From: Nesterenkonia haasae
GTDB lineage: Bacteria > Actinomycetota > Actinomycetes > Actinomycetales > Micrococcaceae
Assembly (NCBI RefSeq): GCF_010119385.1
Contig: NZ_VFIE01000019.1
Location: 324,302-388,301 of the forward strand
Reading direction: 5' to 3'
Length of the DNA stretch: 64,000 nucleotides
The first letter of the stretch is position 1. The number at the start of each line of letters is the position of its first letter. Positions 52,170 through 59,791 of this stretch are shown here, piece by piece. The notes below the pieces were generated by a model that ran no database searches, had not been told where the DNA came from, and was given only the letters and a program-made list of their open reading frames with translations. The position numbers and the translations under genes were made by a program.

Positions 52170-53477
52170 ATGTCATTAGTGGTCGTCCTAGGTGCTGGCT
52201 TCTCAAAAGCTGTCTCACAACACCTCCCCCTCACTAACACTTTGGGCGACCAGGTAGTAGAACGAATCGAAGCAACAGGACGGACCGTGGAGCGCCCTCG
52301 GTCCTACCGGTTCGGAAGGTTCGAGACGTGGCTCTCCCGCTTGGCAGAACCCCAGCCAGATCTAGGGAGTGTCGAGAATCTCCACAACGCGGCGCTCTTC
52401 AGTGAGATGTCCCGCGCTATCTACGAAATCATCACCGAGAAACAAAGGGTGGCCGAAAACGAAGGCATACCTTGGTGGACTCAACGACTCATCGGCTGCC
52501 TTCACTTTGCCGAGGCAACGGTGCTCACTTTCAACTACGACACCTTGTTTGAAACGGCCCTAAGGTCCAGCGGCTTGTCCGGCGAAGGGCCGGACGGCCA
52601 CGAAACCAGGGTCACGATAGATTCGGCAGTTCGGAATATGCCCATGCGCGCAGAACCTCCGACGAGTGGTATCACTTTCGGGATGCCCCACTCGAAAACC
52701 TTGCGACTCATCAAGCTCCACGGGTCAATAGACACGTACTGGGTCAAGGGTGACGCAACCGGGTCCACCATCCAAAGATGGGCGGGGACCGCGGCCAAGC
52801 GTAAAGAGATTCTTCCCGGTCGCGAACCGTTTATAGTCCCTCCCAGCGCCACTAAGACGCCCTTTTACAGAAACCCGCTCACGCGACAGTTATGGATGGA
52901 CGCCTCAACTGCACTGAGCAATGCGTCTCAAGTAAGCCTGATTGGATATAGCTTCCCAGAAACGGACCTAGTTACTGCGGGAATGTTTGGGGAGCAGCTA
53001 TCTGAGACTACTTCCCAAATTACGGTAGTGAATCCGCATCCCAGCGGCCCTCTAGAAACACTCCAGAACCTTGGCATTTCCGGATATCGACTCGATTCAG
53101 TAGACGACGTGGACACGTACGTGACGATGCTCGAATCAGACCTCCCGAGACCGTCATTCCCAGATGTACAAGATATCGATCTCGAGAAACTCCCAGTAAG
53201 AATCAGCAGAGGCCAAGTCCGGCCACTTCGCATCCGCACCCTAGCCGAACGCGGCGAAGAAACCGTCGTATACGCCGCCAATAAGGATCAAACAACAGAC
53301 GGTGGTCCCACCGCGGCTCAGTTACGGGATTCACTTTCGACGCATCCCAGACGAGTTTCCATCGAATTCCCGGACGGCAAGTCAGCCCCCGTTGCGAAGA
53401 TTTCACTGAGCCGTCGAGGACCTCCAGAAATTCGCCTCCACCCCACGGCCATACCCAGAGATTCACAAACACTGTAG
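52170..53477 (+). CDS. SIR2-like domain protein, candidate NADase (defence type)
   Basis: 435 residues. MSLVVVLGAGFSKAVS supplies the NAD-binding glycine loop; Asn122 and Asp124 in LTFNYDTLFE, and His184 in RLIKLHGSIDTYW match the catalytic residues of the SIR2_2 family (PF13289 type), as do VSLIGYSFPETD and ITVVNPHP. There are no zinc cysteines, unlike deacetylase sirtuins. Related domains (ThsA, DSR, SIR2-pAgo partners) deplete NAD on phage infection. A ~110-residue C-terminal extension is unassigned. Base composition here looks less GC-rich than the core genes. Anti-phage action is inferred. Confidence 0.8.
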   Translation: MSLVVVLGAGFSKAVSQHLPLTNTLGDQVVERIEATGRTVERPRSYRFGRFETWLSRLAEPQPDLGSVENLHNAALFSEMSRAIYEIITEKQRVAENEGIPWWTQRLIGCLHFAEATVLTFNYDTLFETALRSSGLSGEGPDGHETRVTIDSAVRNMPMRAEPPTSGITFGMPHSKTLRLIKLHGSIDTYWVKGDATGSTIQRWAGTAAKRKEILPGREPFIVPPSATKTPFYRNPLTRQLWMDASTALSNASQVSLIGYSFPETDLVTAGMFGEQLSETTSQITVVNPHPSGPLETLQNLGISGYRLDSVDDVDTYVTMLESDLPRPSFPDVQDIDLEKLPVRISRGQVRPLRIRTLAERGEETVVYAANKDQTTDGGPTAAQLRDSLSTHPRRVSIEFPDGKSAPVAKISLSRRGPPEIRLHPTAIPRDSQTL

Positions 53478-53792
53478 CTATGAACAGTCCACCTGTCCCG
53501 TACAGCGAAGTACAGATAGGAGATTCTCCACAACTCGAACGTCGTTGAGTTCACTGAGGACTACACTCCTGCGCATGACGCCGACCGCAAGCTGGTCGGT
53601 GACCGCGCGTGATCCACTTAATAGTCCTCCGGTGCCACTGCCTTCACAGAAATGCCCGCTTACCCCGCCCGACAAAAAAGCCCGCAGGGCGCCTTAGCTG
53701 CTACACCTACCTCCGCACTTACGGCTCCTCACGAAATAGTGAGATTGCTGTGCCCTCACTCTCAGGTCGTCGGGACGTAGTCGCAAACGAGC
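53478..53792. other. Intergenic after SIR2 gene, one minus-strand hairpin with T-run
   Basis: No supported gene. Read on the minus strand, GCCCTGCGGGC followed by TTTTTT (complement of about 53674-53690) is a short intrinsic-terminator shape, but no minus-strand gene is seen that would need it. Confidence 0.35.
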
Positions 53793-53893
53793 CTAAGGAT
53801 TCCGACAAGTTAGTGAGACTGACCGCGTCTCACCAAAATGTCACTCCCCATGTCAGCGCCTGTCGCAAGTGACAAGATCCCCGGGATCCTACA
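53793..53893 (+). repeat. 101-bp diverged direct repeat, left copy
   Basis: About 82% identical by eye to 61514-61614, same orientation, no gaps. Shared blocks include CGACAAGTTAGTGA, CGCGTCTCACC, CATGTCAGCG and GGATCCTACA. It contains several TGTCA/TGACA words, as transposon ends often do. The two copies enclose the IS remnant, the metal ABC importer and the CydDC-like exporter. Confidence 0.8.
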
Positions 53894-54277
53894 ATCGATA
53901 CGACACGGTCCAGCACTGTTCTCTCTGTGGCGCGGCGGACAACGTGGATAATGACCGGATGGGTAGCCCCTGGATGCAAGGCCAACCCGGGCCAGATACG
54001 GCACTAAACTGCGCGAATGAGCCGACTCAGGGCAAGTTTCCTTGCTAGCCCTCGCGGCGTCTACGATCCCACCGAGGATGAAGTTTGCGACTACCTCTGC
54101 GAAGCATCCACGCATCGATCCGCTCTACAGGAACACTTGGTGGCATCGGAATTTCTTGTTCTCATGCCGCGCGGCGAGGGTGACTGCGTGCCTATCCGAA
54201 GGCTCCAACAGATACGGGACGCGTGCTTGACCATTACCAGTTTCTGGTCCCCGACCCATGCCCGCGTGACCACCATT
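53894..54277. other. Region of degraded sequence, no gene supported
   Basis: A plus-strand frame (54017-54793) crosses it, but only a short part inside resembles any protein (the transposase remnant at 54278-54361). I do not accept the whole frame as a gene. Confidence 0.4.
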
Positions 54278-54361
54278 GGTTGGAAGAAAAAGCACAACAC
54301 GAGCAGACGCCACTCAGCGCTGAGGTACGGGAGCCCGGCTCAGTCCGCTGAAATCTACGCC
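54278..54361 (+). pseudogene. IS3-family transposase remnant (integrase C-terminal fragment)
   Basis: The frame reads IGWKKKHNTSRRHSALRYGSP followed by AQSAEIYA, closely matching the end of IS3-type OrfB proteins (W-x-N-x-x-R-x-H-S-A-L-G-Y-x-S-P). The surroundings do not continue the match. An old insertion-sequence relic, consistent with a recombination-prone boundary. Confidence 0.6.
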
Positions 54362-54693
54362 CATTTAAGAACCCGCGACTTTCATGACGCGTGGGCCCAC
54401 TCCCGGGATCATCACACTCCAGTTGCTCACGCCGCGACCGCTCGTAGTGATGCGATCGGTGATCGTTCAGGCTCAAGTCGTTCTTCCTCACTTCCCTCGT
54501 GGGAAGAGCCCGTGCTCGTGATCAGCATCGCAACATGTTTATACATGAGAACGAGTCGCACTTGTCGTCAAGGCCCGTTGAGGGACGCGAGCCTGTGGGG
54601 CCCGATGAGACCAGGGAGTCTTCGGGTTCCCGCAGCGCCACTCCGTGCCCTTCTGATCCTCATCTCGCACATTGAGGGAAGGCCACTCCCCTA

Positions 54694-54763
54694 CCTGTCA
54701 GGCAGAACCACCTGTTCAATCGACGCGTCAGCTGTCATGCGGATGGCAACCGCGCCTGACAGG
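54694..54763. repeat. 10-bp inverted repeat with 50-bp loop
   Basis: CCTGTCAGGC (54694-54703) and GCCTGACAGG (54754-54763) are perfect complements. It lies 20 bp from the larger hairpin near the importer operon end; it might be a mobile-element end pair or part of a folded transcript tail. Confidence 0.45.
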
Positions 54764-54783
54764 CGTGGACTCATTGTCCGGTG

Positions 54784-54845
54784 GTGGTCCTGACCGCCTT
54801 GACCAACGGCGGTGAGTGCGCCACGGGCAATGCGGTCAGGACCAC
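54784..54845. terminator. 14-bp perfect inverted repeat at the 3' end of the metal ABC operon
   Basis: GTGGTCCTGACCGC (54784-54797) pairs with GCGGTCAGGACCAC (54832-54845), with a 34-base loop, starting 12 bp after the substrate-binding-protein stop on the minus strand. Likely terminator for that operon; the long loop also fits a bidirectional terminator. Confidence 0.65.
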
Positions 54846-54857
54846 GGGTTGTGGAGC

Positions 54858-55907
54858 TTAGAAGGCTTGCGGGTAGAGCTCGGCGGCGATGGTCTCCACG
54901 GCGTCGATGTTTCCCAGAGTTCCGGGGTAGAGATCACTTTGATCTACTGCGATCAGCCGATCATTCTCTACCGCGGGGGTATCGGGGAAGGTGGTGGTGA
55001 GGTACTCCCGTGTCTGTGCCTCGTTCTCGGGCCCGGAGGTGCCGAAGACGATCGCTTCGGGGTCTCGTTCGATGATCTCTTCGGGGTTGATCTCCGTGGC
55101 GAAGAATGCTTCAAATTCAGGAGCTTCGGGATCGAAGACGTTCTCTCCCCCGGCTTGGAGGATGATGTCGGCTTCGACCCCTGCCCCGATGGCGCCCAGG
55201 GAGTTGCCTTCGACATAGACCTGCGCGACGCTGAGCGGGTCCTGATCCTCGATCGCGTCCTCGACCGCAGTCAGACGAGCCTCAGCCTCATCGTTCAGTG
55301 CCGCGGCCTCCTGCGGGACGCTCATGATCTCGCCCAGGTTGGTGATGTCAGTCATCACGTCGGTGACCTCTGCGGTGTTGCGTCGTTCGGCACAACCGCC
55401 GGTCGCGACGTAAGCCTGTGCACCGTTGTCGGCGAGCTGGTCAAGGCTGGCGAAGCCCTGTTCGGCGGTGAATTCATACTCCGTCGGTGAGACGACGAAG
55501 TCAGGGCTGGCCGCCAACAGATCCTCTCGTCCTGGTGGCATATCTGTGCTGAGCACCGGGATATCGGTGGCCTGGTCGGCAACCTCCTCAGGCAGCGCGG
55601 AGGTCTCGGTCTGGGCTTGGCCCACGAGCGAATCTGCAGGGACCCCGAGGCGCAGAAGGAGCTCTGTCTGGGAGGGCATCATCCCGACCACGCTGGTCGG
55701 TGCGGCCTCGAAGGACAGTTCCCGTCCGCAGTTCTCAACAATGACGGTCTCACCGGCAGCCGTGGCCTCAGAGGTTTCCGCACCGTCCGAGGAGACACCT
55801 CCCCCACACGCGGTGAGGGTCAACGGCAGCAGCGCCGCCAGCGCGGCGGAGGCAATGAGGGCCCTGGACCGTGGTGATCGCGAATCGATGTCGGGGACGG
55901 TGTTCAT
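54858..55907 (-). CDS. Iron/siderophore- or metal-type ABC transporter substrate-binding lipoprotein
   Basis: 349 residues. Lipoprotein signal with lipobox LTLTACGGG (Cys about 34), then a Ser/Thr/Ala spacer. The domain follows FecB/BtuF class III binding proteins: FEAAPTSVVGMMPSQTELLLRLG, SPDFVVSPTEYEF, EADIILQAGGENVF and RLIAVDQSDLYPGTL. Binds a siderophore, haem, cobalamin or similar ligand outside the membrane; specificity cannot be told. Third gene of the operon, ATGA overlap with the ATPase. Confidence 0.9.
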   Translation of the reverse strand: MNTVPDIDSRSPRSRALIASAALAALLPLTLTACGGGVSSDGAETSEATAAGETVIVENCGRELSFEAAPTSVVGMMPSQTELLLRLGVPADSLVGQAQTETSALPEEVADQATDIPVLSTDMPPGREDLLAASPDFVVSPTEYEFTAEQGFASLDQLADNGAQAYVATGGCAERRNTAEVTDVMTDITNLGEIMSVPQEAAALNDEAEARLTAVEDAIEDQDPLSVAQVYVEGNSLGAIGAGVEADIILQAGGENVFDPEAPEFEAFFATEINPEEIIERDPEAIVFGTSGPENEAQTREYLTTTFPDTPAVENDRLIAVDQSDLYPGTLGNIDAVETIAAELYPQAF

Positions 55908-56734
55908 GGTGTGTGGAGTCCTTTCGGGGTGGTGTTCAGAGCGTTGCTCTGCTGGGGTTCGAATCGCGGGGTGCGGGCGTCGAAGAGGAAGTGGGGCTGG
56001 CCCGTTGCGGGGTGGGCCACTGCGGTGGATTCCACCGTGAAGACCCGACGGATGAGCTCCGTGCCGAGCACAGCCTCGGGAGATCCGTGGCTGACCAGTG
56101 ATTCATCTGCCAGCACTGCGATCTCGTCGCAGCTGCGGGCGGCGAGGTTGAGGTCGTGGAGCGCGATTATCACCGTCCGGTTGGTGGCGCGGATGAGATC
56201 GAGGAGCTCGAGTTGGTGCGCAATGTCGAGGTGATTCGTGGGTTCATCCAGGACCAGCACCGGGGTGTCCTGCGTCAAGGCCCGGGCGAAGAGGACACGT
56301 TGCCGCTCGCCACCGGAGAGGACTGAGAACGATCGATGGGCCAGGTGCCGGGCCCCGACCTGATCCAGGGCACGCTGCGCGTGGGCAATATCGGCATCCG
56401 AGTCCCGCCCGAAACCCTTGCCATGAGGAATCCGCCCCAGAAGCACGAGTTCCAGGACCGGCATGTCGAACTCATCGTTGTGTTCCTGGGTCATGAAGGC
56501 CACCCGTTGGGCCAGCTGGCGCCGGCCGAGACTGGCGATCGGAGTGCCGTCGTACCGGACAGTGCCCCCGGATGGGGTGTCTATGCCGCACAGGGCACGC
56601 AGCAGCGTGGATTTTCCGCTGCCGTTGGGTCCGATGAGACCAAGGACCGCGCCAGAGGGAACTGTCAGGGAGACGTCCTTGATGACTCTGCGCCCGCCGC
56701 GGTGGGCGTCGAGACGATCAACGGTGACCTTCAT
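55904..56734 (-). CDS. ABC importer ATP-binding protein (FecE/BtuD-like)
   Basis: 276 residues from the ATG at 56734; the frame upstream overlaps the permease. Walker A GPNGSGKST, signature LSGGERQRVLFARAL, Walker B VLVLDEPTNHLD, H-loop ALHDLNLAARSCDEI. The class that energises iron-siderophore, haem and B12 import. Overlaps the permease stop and the binding-protein start by 4 bp each (ATGA twice), a tightly coupled three-gene unit. Confidence 0.93.
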   Translation of the reverse strand: MKVTVDRLDAHRGGRRVIKDVSLTVPSGAVLGLIGPNGSGKSTLLRALCGIDTPSGGTVRYDGTPIASLGRRQLAQRVAFMTQEHNDEFDMPVLELVLLGRIPHGKGFGRDSDADIAHAQRALDQVGARHLAHRSFSVLSGGERQRVLFARALTQDTPVLVLDEPTNHLDIAHQLELLDLIRATNRTVIIALHDLNLAARSCDEIAVLADESLVSHGSPEAVLGTELIRRVFTVESTAVAHPATGQPHFLFDARTPRFEPQQSNALNTTPKGLHTP

Positions 56735-57876
56735 CGTCCGGTCCCAACGTTGTCGGCACGGTCGCGGCGCAGCAGCCAAAGGAAGAAGGGCGCTCCGACC
56801 AGGGCGGTGAGCACTCCCAGTGGGATCTCCGACGGAGCTGCCAGCGTCCGGGCCAGCAGGTCACAGGTGGTGAGGAACACCGCCCCGGAGAGAACCGCGA
56901 CAGGAAGCATCCTGCGGTGGTCCGAACCGACGATGATGCGGGCGATGTGAGGAATAATCAGCCCGACAAATCCGATCCCACCCGATACCGCGACGACGGC
57001 GCCGGTGAGCAAGGCCGCTGCGATGAGCACCGTGGTGCGGAGCTTGTTGACGTTAATGCCCAAAGAGCTGGCCGCGTCGTCCCCGACGAGCAACGCGTTC
57101 AGCGCCCGGGCGCGCAAGGCAGTAAAGATTCCTACCCCGACCAGGGCCACGACAGGCAGGGCGAGACTCTGCATCGTGGCGGCCGAGACTGATCCCAGAA
57201 GGAAGAACATGATGCTGAAGACGTTCTGAGCGTCGGTGGAGATCGTGAGATAACTGGTGATCGCGCTGAACAGCGACCCCAGCGCCACCCCGGCGAGGAT
57301 CAGACGCTGCGGAGCAATCCGGCCGTTCTTCCGCGCCAACAGGTATACCGCAGCTGTCGCAATGAGGGCTCCGACGAAGGCTGATGCCCCGATGCCTAAG
57401 GAGCTGACTCCGACGCCGAGGACGATGAACGACACCGCCCCGACTCCTGCCCCCGCGGAGACTCCCAGGATGTAGGGCTCCGCCAGGGAGTTGTGCACCA
57501 CGGCCTGCAGCAGAGCCCCTGCCAGGGCCAGGGCCGCTCCGGTCAGGGCCGCCAGGAGGATCCGTGGCAGCCGGAACTGCCACACGGCGCTGTCCTGCAG
57601 TGGAGTCAGACTCCCGTCGCTCATCCAAGGCATTCCTGGAATCAGGTGCCCCGCAATGATCTTCATCGCCTCGATGGGGGCTACCGGGATTGTTCCAACG
57701 CTGGTGGAGGCCACTACGACTGCGACCAGGAGGATGGTGAGGGTCGGGACAAGGATTCTTGTGGCCAGCTGACCCCCTCGAGGCCGACGATCCGTGTCGG
57801 GTTTTTTACCTTCCAAGGAGACCTCTGGTCGAACTCCGTTACTCCTCCGAAGGAGCTTAATGCTCGGGGAACTCAT
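56731..57876 (-). CDS. ABC importer permease (FecCD/BtuC family)
   Basis: About 381 residues, roughly ten helices. FecCD motifs: QFRLPRILLAALTGAALALA, NSLAEPYILGVSAGAGVGA, then GGIGFVGLIIPHIARIIVG followed by DHRRMLPVA, and a C-terminal GVLTALVGAPFFLWLLRR. First gene of the permease-ATPase-binding-protein unit. The start is unclear: ATG at 57876 has no ribosome site, and the first ~35 residues are not membrane-like, so a later start is possible. Confidence 0.9.
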   Translation of the reverse strand: MSSPSIKLLRRSNGVRPEVSLEGKKPDTDRRPRGGQLATRILVPTLTILLVAVVVASTSVGTIPVAPIEAMKIIAGHLIPGMPWMSDGSLTPLQDSAVWQFRLPRILLAALTGAALALAGALLQAVVHNSLAEPYILGVSAGAGVGAVSFIVLGVGVSSLGIGASAFVGALIATAAVYLLARKNGRIAPQRLILAGVALGSLFSAITSYLTISTDAQNVFSIMFFLLGSVSAATMQSLALPVVALVGVGIFTALRARALNALLVGDDAASSLGINVNKLRTTVLIAAALLTGAVVAVSGGIGFVGLIIPHIARIIVGSDHRRMLPVAVLSGAVFLTTCDLLARTLAAPSEIPLGVLTALVGAPFFLWLLRRDRADNVGTGR

Positions 57877-58144
57877 CACTGAGCGCTGGTTTCGAGAGAC
57901 ACCCCAAAAGAGTTTCGGGCGGTGCGAGTTGGAAGGTGAAGAAACACTCGGTTACTGTATGGCAAATGCTTCTCGTTAGCAATTGTGGCCAAGACTCTTC
58001 AGTGAGCAGGGCTGATGTGCCAGCCAAGCCCTTGGTTCCGTGCGGTAATCCGCCTCCGCCCGAACGATTTCAGCCGGGTTGCGTGCAGCAGAGCCGACGG
58101 GAGTGCGGGAGGCGGAACGCACGGCGTCCCTGGACTACCCGGTC
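57877..58144. promoter_or_regulatory. Divergent intergenic region shared by the metal importer and CydDC-like exporter
   Basis: 268 bp between two divergent operons. A less GC-rich stretch around 57950-57990 (TGTATGGCAAATGC, GTTAGCAATTG) is where promoters or a metal-regulator site would fit, but I could not align it convincingly to Fur, Zur or DtxR consensus. No cobalamin riboswitch pattern seen. Confidence 0.35.
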
Positions 58145-59791
58145 ATGATGATCGTCCCTGAACTCTGGCGGGAGGCTGTGAGGTTCCGCGCTCGTTTTGC
58201 CTGGACCATCATCTGGCTTGTCCTGGTGTTCGCGACACACGTGGCTCAAGCCCTCGCCATCGCCTGGACCCTGGCAAGTGTGATCAGCGGGCGTGCCGAC
58301 GAGGTGTGGCTCGCACTAGGCATGATTCTCGGAATCGCGGTGCTCCGCCTGCTGCTGTCTCTGGCGCAAGCCGATTCGGCGGCCAGACTTGGAGGACTCG
58401 TCCGACGCCGCCTCCGAGAACACGCGATCCCCGCGGCTCTCTTAGCCCCGCGGCTCCACGACACCACTGCCCGGGATGGCGCCGTCAGAGCCAGCCTCGT
58501 AGATGGGATCGATGGCACCGACGCCTACGTGGCGAAATACATCCCGGCCACCGCCCAAGTAGTCCTGGCTTGCCCCCTGGTCGTTATCACCGTGGCAATC
58601 CTCAACCCCTGGGCTGGGGCGTGGGTAGGGCTCGCGGTCGCCCTGGCACTCACAGGGCCCTTGCTGTGGAAGAAGGTCGCATCCAGGCGTGGCTTGGATC
58701 ATTGGGATTCCTATGAAGATCTCAGTGCAGATCTTCTGGAATCCCTGCGCGGCATGGCCACCCTTCGCGTCCTAGGTGCCGTGCCGGGGACACGGCGTCG
58801 TCTCCACGACCGGTCGGAGGCACTGCGTTCCGCGACAGAACGGGTGATGAGAGTATCTCTGGCTGAAACCGGAGTGACGGACTTCGCCGTCCAGGCCGGA
58901 GTAGTCGCAGCCGGAACCACAGCGGCCCTCCACGCAGCCACCGGTCAGCCGCCGGCGTTGGAGACGTATCTGGTTCTCCTCTTGGCTTCAGAGGCGTTTC
59001 GTCCGATCCGCGAGCTCTCCCGACACTGGCACGCAGGCTTCATGGGCCTAACAGCGGTGCCCGAAATGGTCCGGCTCGGCGCATTCGACAGCTCCGCCCA
59101 TCACGCCCCACCCGAAATCCCCAACGCAGCAGAATCTCCAACCACCGCCCGAGAGCTCCACATTCAGACGGTGACCTACCGCTACCCAGGCGCAGACCAC
59201 CCGGTGCTCAAGGAGCTGACCCATACGTTCAGCCGCGGGACCCTCAGCGCCGTGGTGGGCACATCTGGGGCCGGCAAGTCGACATTGTTCGATGTCCTCT
59301 TGGGGTTCCTGGTCCCTGAGAGTGGTGAGATCCTGCTCGATGGCCACACACTGCACAGCAGCGACATCGCTGTGGTGTCTCAGCGGCCGGTCCTGTTCAC
59401 CGGCACGATCCGCCAGAACCTCATCGTCACCGGTGCGCGTTCCGAGGTCGAACTCGAAGCCGCCTGCGCGGCAGCCGGAATCCTTGACGAGATCCTCGGG
59501 TGCTCGCAGGGTTTCGACACGGAGGTCAGCGAAGCCGGGCTGAGCCTTTCCGGCGGACAACGTCAGAGACTTGCCCTCGCCAGAGCGCTGCTTGCCAGAC
59601 GACCAGTGCTGCTGGTGGACGAGCCCACCAGCGCGCTAGACGCCGTCCGGGCCGCTGAAGTGATCCACACCCTGCACCGGGTCGCAGCCGACCGGATCGT
59701 CCTGATGATCAGCCACCGTCCGGAGAGTCTTCTCGACGTCGACTCCGTCCTGTACTTGGACAACGACCGTCCAGATCGGATCGTCCGGTGA
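58145..59791 (+). CDS. ABC exporter half-transporter, CydD-like
   Basis: 548 residues from the ATG at 58145; upstream TTG/GTG options lack ribosome sites. Six helices, with EAFRPIRELSRHWHAGFMG, the segment before the nucleotide-binding domain typical of CydD (thiol reductant exporter). Walker A GTSGAGKST, Q-loop VVSQRPVLFTGTIRQN, signature LSGGQRQRLALARAL, Walker B LLVDEPTSALD, H-loop ISHRPES. CydDC exports cysteine/glutathione for cytochrome bd; exporter-fold siderophore importers such as IrtAB are also similar. The metal importer next door leaves both options open. Confidence 0.85.
   Translation: MMIVPELWREAVRFRARFAWTIIWLVLVFATHVAQALAIAWTLASVISGRADEVWLALGMILGIAVLRLLLSLAQADSAARLGGLVRRRLREHAIPAALLAPRLHDTTARDGAVRASLVDGIDGTDAYVAKYIPATAQVVLACPLVVITVAILNPWAGAWVGLAVALALTGPLLWKKVASRRGLDHWDSYEDLSADLLESLRGMATLRVLGAVPGTRRRLHDRSEALRSATERVMRVSLAETGVTDFAVQAGVVAAGTTAALHAATGQPPALETYLVLLLASEAFRPIRELSRHWHAGFMGLTAVPEMVRLGAFDSSAHHAPPEIPNAAESPTTARELHIQTVTYRYPGADHPVLKELTHTFSRGTLSAVVGTSGAGKSTLFDVLLGFLVPESGEILLDGHTLHSSDIAVVSQRPVLFTGTIRQNLIVTGARSEVELEAACAAAGILDEILGCSQGFDTEVSEAGLSLSGGQRQRLALARALLARRPVLLVDEPTSALDAVRAAEVIHTLHRVAADRIVLMISHRPESLLDVDSVLYLDNDRPDRIVR

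Noticed and set aside
42104-53477. Treating the two SIR2-fold proteins (42104 and 52170) as duplicates
   Set aside because: The first has zinc cysteines and sirtuin deacetylase motifs; the second is a zinc-less SIR2_2-type protein. They belong to different branches.
54017-54793. 258-codon plus-strand frame
   Set aside because: Only about 27 codons resemble a known protein (IS3 transposase end); the rest has biased, protein-unlike composition. Kept only as a transposase remnant.
55960-55975. GGGGTTCGAATCGCG, another tRNA-like T-loop
   Set aside because: It lies within the importer ATPase gene, with no accompanying arms.
57877-58144. Cobalamin riboswitch or Fur/Zur box before the FecCD-type operon
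   Set aside because: No GCCACTG-type B12-box and no convincing symmetric metal-box alignment; the AT-rich stretch alone is not enough.
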